Notes: generated by a model not told the origin, from the letters alone. A stretch of DNA of 64,000 nt from Aptenodytes patagonicus (GCF_965638725.1 NC_134970.1:3539001-3603000), one strand, 5' to 3'. Shown: positions 22,083 through 33,452, numbered from the stretch's first letter. Translations and numbers: made by a program.

Positions 22083-24320
22083 GCCATGAAGTAAGCACCT
22101 CTTCTCTCGTACTTCATCCCATCCTCTCTCCATCCCGGGGGGCCGGGTGGGGGGTGCCTCTTCTGCACCCGGCGTCTGTCCATCGCTGCTTGCTCCAGCT
22201 AACGTCTCCCGAGCCACGTCAGTCCCGTCTCCTCTCATGGACCAAGCGCAAGTGTCCTCCAAGGCGAAGCCGCTGGGCAGGGTCAGCCAGGGACCCCAGT
22301 GTGGGCAGGGGGGCTCAGCAGGCTGCTGTGGGCAGGGGGACCCACGCACGGAGCAAAAGGGGGGGGTGGTCTCGAGGCCAGGCTCTGGGGGACGCCTGCC
22401 CTGGCATGTCCGCATTCGTGGCTGCAAACTGGGGGGGACGCAGCGTCCCCCTGCTCGGTTGGAGGTCCCCCCCAGGCAGCTGGGGGCATAGAGCTGAATC
22501 TGCGCTAGGTTTTCCTCCGAGGAGGGGTCTGTGGGGTGCGCACAGGGGCTGCCCCACCACTGGCCGCCCCACACGTAGCGCAGCCCCACTCTCCTCTCCC
22601 TCCAGCTCAAGCCCTGGCTGCTGCCGGCGCCATCAAGTTCCACGGGGCCACATTTTAACACCCCGACATGACACCGAACCTCTCGCCATCGTTTTCGGTT
22701 CTCCCGGACCCCCTTCCCTCCCACCGACGGCGAGACCACCCGGCACAGCCGAGCGGGGAGATACGTCACCAACAGCACCAGCTGCTCTGCCCCGTCCCGG
22801 AGGAGATGTGCGGGTGCCAGGAGGTTGTCCACTGGAGCATGGTCCCCGAGGAGCCCCCGGGCTGCCAGCTGGCACAGGGACAGATCGGCGGTGTCCTGGA
22901 AGTCAGGCTTGCGTGGATGGCCGGGCAGGGGCATCTGCAGCAGCAGCCCTCGGCACAGCGGCCGTCTCCTTGCCGGGGCAGCCCTAGGGGAGCGTAGGAC
23001 TCCCTGTGCTGATGCGTTGCTCTCCAAAAGGTCTGCGAAGGGGCTCTTCTGGGTGGAGACCGGCCAGTCCCCACCATGGATGGCGCTTCCACCTTACGCT
23101 GGACCTGGATGCTCCATCTCTGCTCCTCGGGCGCCTGTTCCCCTCCCTGTGCCCTGAACCTGCTTTCAGTATCCATCTGGCTGGGAGTAGTGGCAGGCAG
23201 AGCCTGGCCTGTCCCATCACTCCTCGCACTGGTGGCTCAGCAGGAGGGAAGAAGGAGCTGTGTTGGGGACAGGGCGGATGGAGATGGGACTGGGGGGAGG
23301 ACACAGAGGTACCCAGGGGAGCAGTGTGCTCAGGATCGGGGTGGTATGAGGGCTGCCCGGGGCACTGGTGCACCACTGGCACGGAGCAGGAGGTCTGGGC
23401 AGGGATGGGGACGTTGCACAGGAGCAGCGGAGCGGTGCGGGGAGCTGGGGTGCGAGGTGGGACGGCGAAGCCGCGGGCTCGGCAGGGATCCCTCTGTGGT
23501 GGATGGGAACGGTGACAAGAAGGGGAAGGGGCTTGGGGCCAGGTGGTAGCAGCAGGGCTCATCCTCGGCGTGGGGAGCAGTGCCCCAGCTGGCCCCCCTG
23601 GTCCCGCTGTCACCTCTGTCTCAGCCCCTCTGAAAATCTGGCACCGCGTCTCGCCCCAAGACCTTGCCGTTGCACTCCAGACCCTTCCATTTGTTTGGTT
23701 TTCCTGTAGCCAGTTTACCCTTTTCTTTAGCTTTCTGGAGGGAGGAAAAAAAGCTGGTTCTGCCTGGAAGAGTGAAATCCCACGCGAGGTTGTGTGGTTG
23801 GCAGGGCTGCCGCGATGGGGCTGGGGCGGGCAAGGCGGATGGAGCGAGGAGCTAGATACCGTTCATCCTGCAGCTATTTCCCTACTGGCCTGATCCTGAC
23901 ACCCACCAGGACCCCTGCCCCGCGCTCCCCCCTCTGCATCCCCATCACCCCCCCTGCGCACCCCATCTTAGCAATACTGGTAGGATCCCAGGAGCCCCGA
24001 GTCCCGCTCCGCCTCCGAGCCTCCCGCAGCCCTCTTAGCTCATAAAGCTGGCCCTTTATTTTGCTATTACATGCCTTAATATATGTTTTATGGAAATTAT
24101 ACATTTATAATATATATCTATATTTGTTTTTCTCTTCTTTTCTGGGAGGTACTGTTTTGTGCTAATCTCTCTCTCCGCAGGGTTGTTGGCACCAGCCCTG
24201 CCAATGAGTTACAAAAGCAGATTCTTTACCAATTTATCAGAGAAAAAAAAAAAAAAGAAAAAAAAACCTATTTAAAGTACATATATTTTTTCTGCTTTTA
24301 TTAAAATCAAATTTATTTAA

Positions 24321-24326
24321 AATAAA
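24321..24326 (+). promoter_or_regulatory. PLEKHA6: Poly(A) signal, PLEKHA6 proximal
   Basis: AATAAA in an AT-rich stretch about 2.2 kb past the stop codon. Confidence 0.55.
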
Positions 24327-24939
24327 ATATAAAGAGACTGTAAGTTTTAAGAGATGACGCGTTTATTTCCCTGTCCCTGAGCGCAGCGGCGTGGCGGCCG
24401 GGGCAGGCTCCCCAGCTCGTGTAACCGGGGCAGACCCCACTTACACCGGCTGCGGGGACACCACCGGGGACATGCTGGGGACTGCGGTGCACGGCTGTGG
24501 CCCACGCAGAGGCTGTGCTGCCCGTTGGGGAGCTGAGGGGGCACGCAGGCCCACAGGCAGCAATTCCTCCTGTCTCTGGGGGCCGGAGGGGACAAGGAGC
24601 ATCCCGGTGCTCCTGGCCCTGGCGTGCCCGGAGCTGCCGGCGAGCTCCGGCTCAGCCGTGCAGCAGTGGCCAGGTCTGAGCCTCCCCCAAGGCGTGAGCG
24701 CAGCCCAGTGCACCGGGACTCCATGGCTGTCCTATTGTGGAACCCGGTGGTCGTTTGGGTTTGTTTTTTTTTTAAAAAAAAAAACTTAATTTTATTTTGG
24801 TTATTATTTTTCATAACACTTCATATACCAGTGACTTGTAACCGAGAAAGGATTTGCATCGGGAGGAAATCTATTTATGCACTGGGGAGGGTGGGAAGGG
24901 AGGCATTTGTTTTCTGGGTTTTTTTGCTAGTGTTAGAGA

Positions 24940-24945
24940 AATAAA
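24940..24945 (+). promoter_or_regulatory. PLEKHA6: Poly(A) signal, PLEKHA6 distal
   Basis: AATAAA followed within 30 bases by a GT-rich stretch (aaggtgtcagtgtcttttgt), the expected layout of a cleavage site. Further AATAAA words at 25197-25202 and 25242-25247 could be used by still longer transcripts. Confidence 0.55.
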
Positions 24946-25815
24946 AGTATCTAAGAAACACCAAGGTGTCAGTGTCTTTTGTCTAGAGGTGACCTCAGAT
25001 AACACTTTAATATTAGACCAAAGAGGCGGTGGACGACTGGCTACAGCATTTCAACCGTTCAGGAAGGGTCTGACCTTGCCCATAGCTCACTCCAGGGCTG
25101 GTGGCACCTTCTCCTCCCTCTCCCTGTTTTGGGGGGTCACTTTCCCAGTGGAGTTCATTTTAGCTGTAGCTGCTCAACAGCCAGCCCTCTTGGAGGAATA
25201 AAAAACGCATTTGTACCTGGCGAGTTTGTATAAAGCCAAAGAATAAAAGCAGCTCGTTTGTAAATGTGTGGAGCTGGTCCCTGCGGGCTTTCCCGAGGGA
25301 CATGGGTGTAGAGGTCCCTCTGGGGTGGCTCGGGGGTGGCACGTGCCACACGGGGACCCTGCATCGGCCGCAGGCAGCAGGTCTGGCCAAGCCATCGGTC
25401 CTGCACCGGGCAGCAAACCCCAGGGGCCGGGGCTTGCGCGGGGCTGGGGCACAGCGGGTGAGCTGGGACCGTCCCTGCCCTGTGCGATGCACCGGCGACG
25501 ATGCTGTGGGGAGCTGTGCATGCAGCACCCAGTGCCGCGTGGGGCTCCCTCCCAGCCGGGGGCTCACGGTGCCCCGGGTACCACTCAGACACCCCAAGGG
25601 ACACCACAGCCGCGTGCATCGCCCTATTTTTGGGGGTTGCTCCAAGCCATCCCTTCCCAGGGAGGACGTGCAGGCTGGGGCAGGGAGGGCAGGACCAGGC
25701 AGGGACCCGCGGCCACCAGCCCCTCTATATGTCACCCTGCAGCGATGCCTGGCCTCCGCATCCCCCCCCCCCCTCGAATGAGATGCTGCCGGCGCAGGGC
25801 AGGCGCTGCCCGGTC

Positions 25816-25828
25816 GTTAATGATTTGC
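25816..25828 (+). promoter_or_regulatory. HNF1-like site upstream of GOLT1A
   Basis: GTTAATGATTTGC matches 11 of the 13 positions of the HNF1 consensus (GTTAATNATTAAC) and lies about 105 bases before the GOLT1A start codon. GOLT1A is mainly expressed in epithelial organs such as liver and gut, so HNF1 control is plausible but unproven. Confidence 0.3.
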
Positions 25829-25932
25829 AGGATGACGTGGGGACTAAAGGCCTTTCCAAGGGTCACTGCCAGGGAGGCACGTGGAAGGGCGACCGCCCTC
25901 GCCCGGCCTCGCCCAGCCCTGCCGCCGGCAAG

Positions 25933-27431
25933 ATGGTGTCTCTGACCGACTTCCAGCGTAAGCGGGCGGGCGGGCTGGGGTGGCCGTGTCCCGGCGGCGA
26001 TGCCCATCCCCGTGGGAGCAGGACGCACCGTGGGGATGCTCCGCAGCACCGAGTCAGGGCTGGAGGCTGCTGACCGGCGTCATCGGGGCAGGGAGAGGGT
26101 GCAATGGCAAGCCCTGTCCTGGGGCAGGGGGCTGCGGTAGGAGCCCTGCTGGGACGCAGGGACCAGGCAGGGCTGTGTGTGGGGACCAGCACCGTGGGCG
26201 CTGCAGAGCCAGGCTTGCCCTCACCCTCTGCCCCAGGTCTGCGTCGGGAACAGCAACGGGAGGCAACTGGGAGCATCGCCAGCCTCTCCCACCGGCTGCC
26301 TGCACCGACACCCTTCGTGCCACTGTTCAGAAAAATGCTGGAGATGACCTTCCCGTTTATTTTTTCTTTGTGGTTCATTCTTTATCTGGCAGCCCAGAGG
26401 AGTTTCTGGGGTACACGACAGTCTCCCCAAGGCTTGGGCAGGTGGACAGGCTGTTTCTAAGCTTTGGAGATAAATCCAAAGCACATTTCTGGGAGGGAAC
26501 GGGCCAGGGAGGTGCTGAGGAGAGCAACTGCAGCCCAAGGTGGGACCTGAGCTGTGTGCCCGAGCCCCCGCCTCAGTCCTCCTCCCGTCCTCCGCAGGGA
26601 TTGGCGTGGGACTGGTCGGCTTTGGCCTCTTCTTCATCCTTTTTGGGATGCTCTTGTACTTCGACTCGGTGCTCCTGGCCTTCGGGAACGTGAGTACGGT
26701 GGGGCCGGGGCTCCCCACAGCAGGCGCTGATGCCCAGGATGGAGCAAAGGGTCCATCTGGGCAGGGCTTCTCTCACCTGCTCCCCTTCATCCTCCCAGAT
26801 CCTCTTCCTCTCTGGCTTGGTCTTCATCATCGGCTTCAGGAGGACCTTCACCTTCTTCTTCCAGCGGCCAAAGCTGAAGGGCACCAGCTTCTTCCTCGGG
26901 GGGGTCCTTATCGTCCTCATGCGGTGGCCCCTTCTGGGTATGCTGCTGGAGGCATATGGCTTCATCACCCTCTTCAGGTCTGTCCCGCAGCACCCAGCTC
27001 TGCAGCATGGCACGGGTGCCCCGGGCTGGAGAGCAGGAGCTGGGCGAGCCTTGTGCCCTGCAGCCCTGGGTAGAGCCCCCACTGCTCCCATCCCGGTAAA
27101 ATTCTGGCACGGGGCTTAACAGAGACTTTTGTTTTGGTACAGGAGTTTTTTCCCTGTGGCTTTTGGGTTTTTGGGCTCGCTGGCAAACATCCCCGTGCTG
27201 AGCAAGGTGAGCAGGGTGCTGGGCATAGTTCTCCCGGGCAGATGTGACCCTGGGGGTTTGCAGTGCTTGGGTGGTATCAATCCCGATCGCCGTAGTTGGG
27301 ACCGGACAGGGAAGGTCACCATGGTTTCTCCGCAGCCCCCCGAGGATGCACTGGAGGATTTTAGGGCTAATCAGGATCTGTCCCTGTTGCAGCTTTTGCA
27401 GAGGGTGGGAGACAGCAGCTCCATGGTGTGA
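25933..27431 (+). CDS. GOLT1A: GOLT1A, Golgi transport 1A vesicle-transport protein
   Basis: Coding exons 25933-25957, 26598-26689, 26799-26977, 27143-27206 and 27393-27431 join in frame to 132 residues, the same length as human GOLT1A. The protein belongs to the Got1/Sft2 family of small four-span Golgi membrane proteins involved in ER-Golgi and endosome-Golgi vesicle traffic. It begins MVSLTDFQR, has hydrophobic spans (IGVGLVGFGLFFILFG; ILFLSGLVFIIGF; GGVLIVLMRWPLLGML; FPVAFGFLGSLANIP), the family signatures LLYFDSVLLAFGN, FFFQRPKLKGTSFF and MRWPLLGM, and ends SSSMV as in mammals. All splice sites are GT-AG and phases agree. The start is the only ATG giving the family N-terminus. The neighbours, PLEKHA6 upstream and REN downstream on the same strand, match mammalian order. 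Confidence 0.97.
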
Positions 27432-27701
27432 CCTGCGAGACGGGCCGAATCGCTGGAGATGGGACGGCGCGAGCGAGCCCTGGGTCCAGCTCTTCCATGG
27501 TGAGCTGTTGCCTCTCTTGGCTCTGGGACCCTCGGCACCGGCCGGAGCCACCCCTGCTGCGGGGATAGTGCCTTGCTGCCTCACAGGGCTCCTGTGAGCA
27601 GCTCCTGAGCAAGGCTCCAGGGACCAAACATTGTGCCAGACAGGCTTCTGGAATTATTAGTGTTATTTTATTCTTTTTGTCTTCCCCTGTTGAAAGATTT
27701 A

Positions 27702-27707
27702 ATTAAA
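27702..27707 (+). promoter_or_regulatory. GOLT1A: Poly(A) signal of GOLT1A (ATTAAA)
   Basis: The common ATTAAA variant, 270 bases past the stop codon and followed at once by a GT-rich element (gtgtgtctg). Confidence 0.7.
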
Positions 27708-27801
27708 AAGTGTGTCTGAGACCAAAGTCAGACTGTGCTCCTTTCCTGTGGCTCAGGGCTTGCTCCAGCTCTGGCTCCTCTCAGCATCACCAAGAGGCAT
27801 C

Positions 27802-27971
27802 ATGGCCATGGCTGGAGATGGCACAGGGACCTTCTCGTGGCTGAAGGTGGCAGGGGAACCTTCCCATGACCGTGGCTGGAGGTGGCACGAGGACCTTCCC
27901 ATGGCCATGGCTGGAGATGGCACAGGGACTTTCCCATGACTGTGGCTGGAGGTGGCACGGGGACCTTCCGG
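27802..27971 (+). repeat. 35-bp minisatellite downstream of GOLT1A
   Basis: About 4.8 tandem units with the core TGGCTGGAGRTGGCACRG and the ending GGACCTTCCC. Full 35-base units lie at 27866-27900, 27901-27935 and 27936-27970; the first two units are slightly short. Two unit types (GGAGATGGCACAG and GGAGGTGGCACG) are interspersed. Confidence 0.9.
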
Positions 27972-28234
27972 TGGCCACGGCCCCGGCTGCCCTGGCCACG
28001 AGCCCCGGCCAGTGCGGGCAGCCCTGGCTCGCAGGCAGTGGCTGTGGCACTGCCTTCCCACGCGTCCCGCGGGGATGTGGGCTGCGGAGAGCAGAGCCCG
28101 GGGAGCTGCAGGAGAGGGCAGGGGAGGTTAGGAAAACACCCATTAAACCACATTAACATTTCATGACCTGATCGGAGGAGAGTAAATTACCCCGTTCAAA
28201 TTCAACGACCATGAAAAAGCAAATGACATCTGGG

Positions 28235-28247
28235 GTTATTAATTAAT
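28235..28247 (+). promoter_or_regulatory. HNF1-like word between GOLT1A and REN
   Basis: GTTATTAATTAAT matches 11 of the 13 HNF1 consensus positions and sits in a short AT-rich patch. Motif match only. Confidence 0.25.
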
Positions 28248-29171
28248 TGAGAGATGCTGGGGTGGGAGCGGGGGCTGGAGCAAATCCACAGAGTTACAGT
28301 GCTGATATCTCTGAGCATTATGGGCCAGGACTGGCATTTCCCATACACCTATTTCCTGCGGGATGTGGCCAGGAGGGAGCAGAGCTGGACCCGCCGGCTG
28401 CTGCCTGGCAGGATGGAGCTGGTGGTAACCACGGTGGTGGTGGGCACCAGGATAGCTCTGCCAGGATTTGAGCCAGGGGAACATCTACAGCACCCCGTGC
28501 CCACCCCAACGCCAGCATGGGTGCTGGGGGGGGCTGGCTGCCTACCCATGACCTCCGGGGTAGACTGCCGAGATCTGCGGCTTACTCCCCAGAGGGGGAT
28601 CCGGCCTCATCCACTGGCATTCAAAGCGCCTTTTCATCTGCTGTGCGCCTGCACGGCCCCAGCACACCTTCTGGGAGGGCGAGGGGAAGCTGCTGCTTTC
28701 CAGCCTGTTTCTGTAGGGACAGAAAGCGGCTGTTTTGGCTGGCTGCTGGGGGCCCCATCACGTCGCATCACCCACCATGTCCCCTCTGCGTCCTCTCTGC
28801 AGCTGATTTGGCCTCAAGAACCGTTCAGGCCCAGGTACATCAGGTGCTTTTAAACCCTGCTCGAGGCAGGACCTGCGCTGCTGGATGCTCTGGAGGACAA
28901 GCATCCCCCGGTGCGAGGGACTGGCTGCTCACAGGGAGACCTTCATGGCAGGCGGGAATCCGAGAACAGTGCGGAGCTCTCCTAGCTTAACATCAGATGA
29001 TTTTAAAGGAGCTATTTTGTTTGGGCTGCAGAAACTCTTCTCCCCAGGAGCACAGCCAGCACTGCCAGAGAACTGGTTAGATAACTCAGTGGGTCTGTGT
29101 GATCAGAGACACAAGCTAAATGGATGCGAGCCAGGTTTCTATGAGCACTTGGGAAGCTGGGTGCAAGCAGG

Positions 29172-29185
29172 GGTTTAATTAAACC
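29172..29185. promoter_or_regulatory. 14-bp perfect palindrome GGTTTAATTAAACC
   Basis: Two inverted homeodomain-type half sites (TTAAT/ATTAA) form a perfect palindrome in an AT-rich patch. It could bind a homeodomain dimer or HNF1. There is no other evidence. Confidence 0.25.
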
Positions 29186-30378
29186 AAGGCAATCACATCA
29201 AAGCTGGTCCCTGTGCAGATACCCTTCTTAACTTGCAAGAATAATTAATGAGTTTGAGTTAAACTTGTTCCCTCTTGATTGAAGTGCAGCCTGATTGAGC
29301 TGGTGGCAGTGCCTGTTGGCACTTAGCAGGTACTGCACCAGTGCCCAGGTTTGCAGTGGGTTTGCACCAGGTGAAAGCAGAGCTGGGAGCTGCTCTGACA
29401 GCTCAGCTGATGTGGGGTAACACATTTGGGCACCCAAACCCCAGCCCCAGCAGCCAGGTTGAGCCCTGGGTTACGGAGGATGAGCTCCCCAGCAGGTATA
29501 AATCAGGGCAGCCCCCTCCTTGAGGCTGGGTATGGTTTCTTTGCATCCCTGGGGGGTCTGGCTCAGGGGAAGCTGCTGGGGAAGCTGCTCCCTTGCTGCT
29601 GGTTTTGAGGGGGTGCCTTTACTTTGAATGCAGATTGCAGCGGGAGGCTTTTGAGCAGGGGGAAAAAAGAGCTAGCGACTTCCTAGCATGAGCTTGGCTG
29701 TAGGCAGGAGGAAGGTAGAGGTGGGTTCAGTCCTGCTGGTATCAGGGCCAGCTTTGATGATAAAGCAGAGGGGTTTGGAGCAGAGCGAGAGCTGGGCAGC
29801 TGCTTGTGGAGGAGGGATGGGCGAGGAAGCATGGGCTTGGACATCACGCAGGTAAGCGAGGGCTGCAGCCTCCCTAGTGCCTAGCTGCAATCCCTGCCTT
29901 TGCCTCACCCCAGCTGAAAACTTGGGCTGTAGAGCAACTCTTCCTGCTTAAGCTTCACCTTCAGGGCTTCGCTAGAAGAAACAGGAGTGGTCGTAGAGAC
30001 ACCACGCGCAGGATAATGTGATTCCCCCTGTTTAACACCCCCATCCCCAAGGCAGCAAGCATGGATGAGCAGGGTGTGTGCCCCCGTCACTTCACCCTGC
30101 TGGGGAAAATCAAGCCAGGATGGAGCGTCATCCCTGGGTGGCAGCGGGGGATGCTTCCCATCAGGCTCCAGAGTGACCCGGGGAACCGCTGTGAGCTGCC
30201 TCTGGGGATGGAGCAGGCAGCAGCGAGCCAGAGCCGGCGGTGCTCTCCCCAGCCTCTGTTTCTGCAGCTTACTGCAGGGGAATGTTTTCCCTCTGGTTCA
30301 GTAAATTGCAATTTTAATGTGCCCTGCCAGAGCAGTTTTGGTTTTAAGCAAACACTTTGGGTGAAGCCCCGGCTCTGC

Positions 30379-30386
30379 TGACGTCA
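30379..30386. promoter_or_regulatory. Perfect cAMP response element (TGACGTCA)
   Basis: An exact palindromic CRE about 3.1 kb upstream of the REN TATA box. The mouse renin enhancer, about 2.6 kb upstream, also contains a CRE. Whether this one acts on REN is not shown by the sequence. A weaker GACGTCA lies at 32119-32125. Confidence 0.35.
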
Positions 30387-33300
30387 ATGGCCAAATTCCC
30401 CCGGTGTGTGTGCCATCCAGAGCCTCCTCTAAGTCCTTCCCAAAAGTTGCTTTTGTGCTTGAGCTTTTTGGTCATCCGGAACAAGAATCCTCACAAGCCT
30501 CGTGTGTTTTTACTAGCAACAAACTCATGAACTAGAAAAGTGTGTAAAATGTGTGGGAAGGACAGAAATACATCTACTTTTTTTTTTTTTTACTGTTTTA
30601 AAAGATCCCTTAAGAAATAAGGCTATTCAGTAATACTTCCTAATAATTCTATTTAAAGAGGGAAGTACTTAGTATTTCAAGTTTTATTTTAAGAAATGCG
30701 CTTGTTCAGCCCAACACTAGAGAAGAACACATTTATCTTGCAGGAAAGCATTTGTTTCTCTCTGGAAAGCATTTTCCTTGAATTCACTTTTAGCTCAATC
30801 GTTTGACTCCTGGAAAGCAGGCGGGGAAATAGCAGGGGAATGCTCTTAAGTTATTTCCGGATGAGCTGCTCTTTATAGGATACATACTTGTGTGAAACCC
30901 CAGCCCTTTGCAGCAAACTGCAGCAGGTTTCCCACAGCAGTGCATGAATCAAGTGGGGAGATCGCAGCCTCGCCTGACAGCCTGTTACCCTCAGTTGTTG
31001 CAAATTCAGGTTAAGTGATGCTTTGGTTAGAACTGCCTGATGCTTCAAGGCTGTGTGGGAAGAGTTAAGCATCTTCCCTGCAGGTCTGGGTTTCCTGAAG
31101 GGCCGGGGATAAAATCAGTGCAGTCTCAGAACTGGCTGATGTCCCTGTGGATGTCCTTCCCGTGCTGCCCTGCAGAGCCTGGCCCTCGCCATGGCTCCTG
31201 CTCCAGCCCTTCGAGCTGGAGGAGTGATGTTCCTTCCCCCTGCCCTGGTTCCTATAACCCTGTGCACAAATGCACCCTTTGCAGGTTATTTAAAGCCCAG
31301 CGTCAGGGCTTTCCATCGCTGCTCCCATGCACCAGCTGCTCATCCCTGCTTGCTGCTGGTGGAGGTGACTGGAAAATGCCTTGCGGGGATTTTCCTTGCA
31401 TGGGGGAAGGTGCCCTGTGCTGAGGGGCGTCCTCGAGCCCTCGTGCTGCCAGCGAGGCAGGTCAGCCTCAGGGCTAGCACTGGCCACTGCAAGGCAACAG
31501 CCCTCAGTTCTCTGATGGGCTTGGGTAAGTTGTTTTTGCCTGTTTATGCCTTGTTTTCCCTTCCAAAGGGGTTGTGGTGCCATACCCTTGGCAGGGAATG
31601 GCTGTTTTCCTCCAGGACTGGAGCGGGCTGGTGCTCCCTTTTCCCTGGTACCCGCAGCCCTCCACCATTCCCAGCTGCATCCTGCTCTGGCTGCCCCCCA
31701 AGAAAGGAACCCATCTGTTCCTCCCAGGGGAAAGCCATGCCCAGAGCATCTAACGCTCCTCGGGGCTCCTGCAGACGTGCCTCCCCTTGGCCATGGGTCA
31801 AAGGGGAGATGGAAATGCCGGAGCCCCACGGCCCCACATCCTGGGACCATCTTCCCCTGGCTGACGTGGCCCCTTTCCTTTGAGGTCACGCTGCAGCTCC
31901 AGCCTCTCCTTTGGGAAACGGGGCTCGGCAAAGCGGGCAGAGCCTGCGGGATGCCCGGGAAGGGGATTTATGTCCCATGGCTCCCCGCCAGGCTCTCTCT
32001 CACATCGCTGCGGCTCCTGGGCTGGGCCGCTGCCTCCTGACCTCTGCGCCTCGCTGCAACCTGCGCGGGGCACGAGGCTCCCCTGAGTGACGCAGCGCCA
32101 GGGCTCAGCGTGGGAAAAGACGTCAGGGCCGGGGGGAGCGGGGCTGCGACCCACAGGACAGAGCCTCGGTGCCCGCCAAGGTCAGCCTTCCCCTGGCTCC
32201 AAGCACCGCAGCCAAAATCCCACAGGGGAAGGAAGCGTTAAAGCCCCAGTTTTGGAGGGGAGCTTGTGGGGTGTCCTCCTCGCCCCCCCCAGCACCGGTG
32301 TCCCCTGGACAAGGGTGACAGCAGTTCACTAAACAAATCCCATGCGCAACAGGAGCGCACTGGCGTGATTGCGTAGCTGGGGGTTTCGAGGCAGGGACAA
32401 GTGTGTCATCAGGTTTCTTCCAAGAACATTTTTATTGCCTTTGCAGTCATTTCCCACCGAGGTTCCCTGAGGTCAAGCGCTGGGCTGGGAGCCACGGGGC
32501 CTGATCCAGCACCCACCACCCTGGGCTGGGCACTGCTTGGGGAAACACAGCCACGTGTGAGCTGGGGGCCAGCGATGCACCTTGTACAAAGGAGTTCCCT
32601 GCAGCCCACGCTGAGGTTTTTGAGCAGCATCTCCCTTCCAAAACACAGGGCAGGGCTGGGCACAGCAGCTTGGGCACCCAGAGCCACGCTGGGCTCCTCT
32701 GCACCCTGCTTGTACAAGACGGAGAACAGACCGCTCCTCCCGACCGTGGTGTGCCTGGCTGGCCTGTGGACACTTGTACCTTGATCTAATATCATATGCA
32801 ACAACTGCAATGAGTTTAGCTGTTCTCTGTCCCGGGCTCTGCATCAAGGCTCTGCTCCCTCACTGGTTTAATAGACCTGGGGGGGCTTTTCCCCCTCTCT
32901 GTGCTCAGAGCAGCCCCCATAAGGGCAGTGGGGCCTGGTAGGTTTGCAGCTGGTGTCTGCGTGGCCGAGGGGGCTGTGGCTGAGTGCCCTTTGCTGTTCC
33001 CACCCCCAGACCTTTGGGGAAAACCCCGTTCCTCTGCAGCATGGAGCTCAGGGGCATCTCCTTGGCCAGACTGCCGTCTAGACCTGAGCCGCCACTACCT
33101 GCGTCAGCATCACCCACCAGCTCTCCTGACTGACACCAGCAGGCATTTGGCCCGTGCCCTGCAGGCGCCGTGTTAGTGATGGCCAGGTGCTGACACATAG
33201 CAATGCTATTAACTGTAGGGAGCATGGGTTCATGGCTCCCAGCTATTCGGAGCTCCCCTTGCCAGCCACATTTGTCAGCTGTGCCCACCTGCCACCGGGC

Positions 33301-33444
33301 ACAGGGCTCTCCCAGCTGTGCCACCCTCCGCAGGGGTCGTCACGGTCAGCATTTAGCTACCTGCCCACAGTGCTGCCTGCAGGATCCCCAGCCCTGCCCC
33401 GGCCGGCGGGGAGGAGAAACCCACACTGATGCAGAAACCCAGGC

Positions 33445-33452
33445 TATAAAAG
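33445..33452 (+). promoter_or_regulatory. REN: REN TATA box
   Basis: TATAAAAG, 65 bases before the last base preceding the REN start codon region, which predicts transcription starting near 33475 and a 5' UTR of about 40 bases. Mammalian renin genes also have a TATA promoter. Confidence 0.75.

Larger units (their letters stand above)
22083..24960 (+). other. PLEKHA6: PLEKHA6 3' untranslated region, possibly with one intron
   Basis: After the TGA at 22080-22082 the sequence is non-coding. A consensus donor (AA|gtaagc, GT at 22091) lies eight bases past the stop and a good acceptor (ccctccag) ends at 22605, so a 3' UTR intron of about 515 bases is possible. From about 24040 the sequence is strongly AT-rich, with A runs at 24241-24268 and a T10A11 palindrome at 24764-24784. 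Candidate poly(A) signals lie at 24321-24326 and 24940-24945. Confidence 0.6.
27720..33440. other. Intergenic region GOLT1A-REN; KISS1 position without a recognisable gene
   Basis: In mammals KISS1 lies here. I found no reading frame with a kisspeptin core (NWNSFGL-R-F/Y followed by GKR), no signal peptide plus two-exon layout, and no other gene. The region holds the 35-bp minisatellite, an HNF1-like word (28235-28247), a 14-base palindrome (29172-29185), a perfect CRE (30379-30386) and an AT-rich island (about 30400-30850) with a T run near 30580. Confidence 0.6.

Noticed and set aside
21900-23027. 375-codon minus-strand open frame over the end of PLEKHA6
   Set aside because: It is antisense to the verified last exon and 3' UTR, has low-complexity composition and shows no family features.
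28885-29178. Reading frame with LFGLQKLF in the KISS1 interval, faintly like the kisspeptin FGL core
   Set aside because: It lacks NWNS before the core, Arg-Phe/Tyr after it, and a GKR amidation site, and has no signal peptide.
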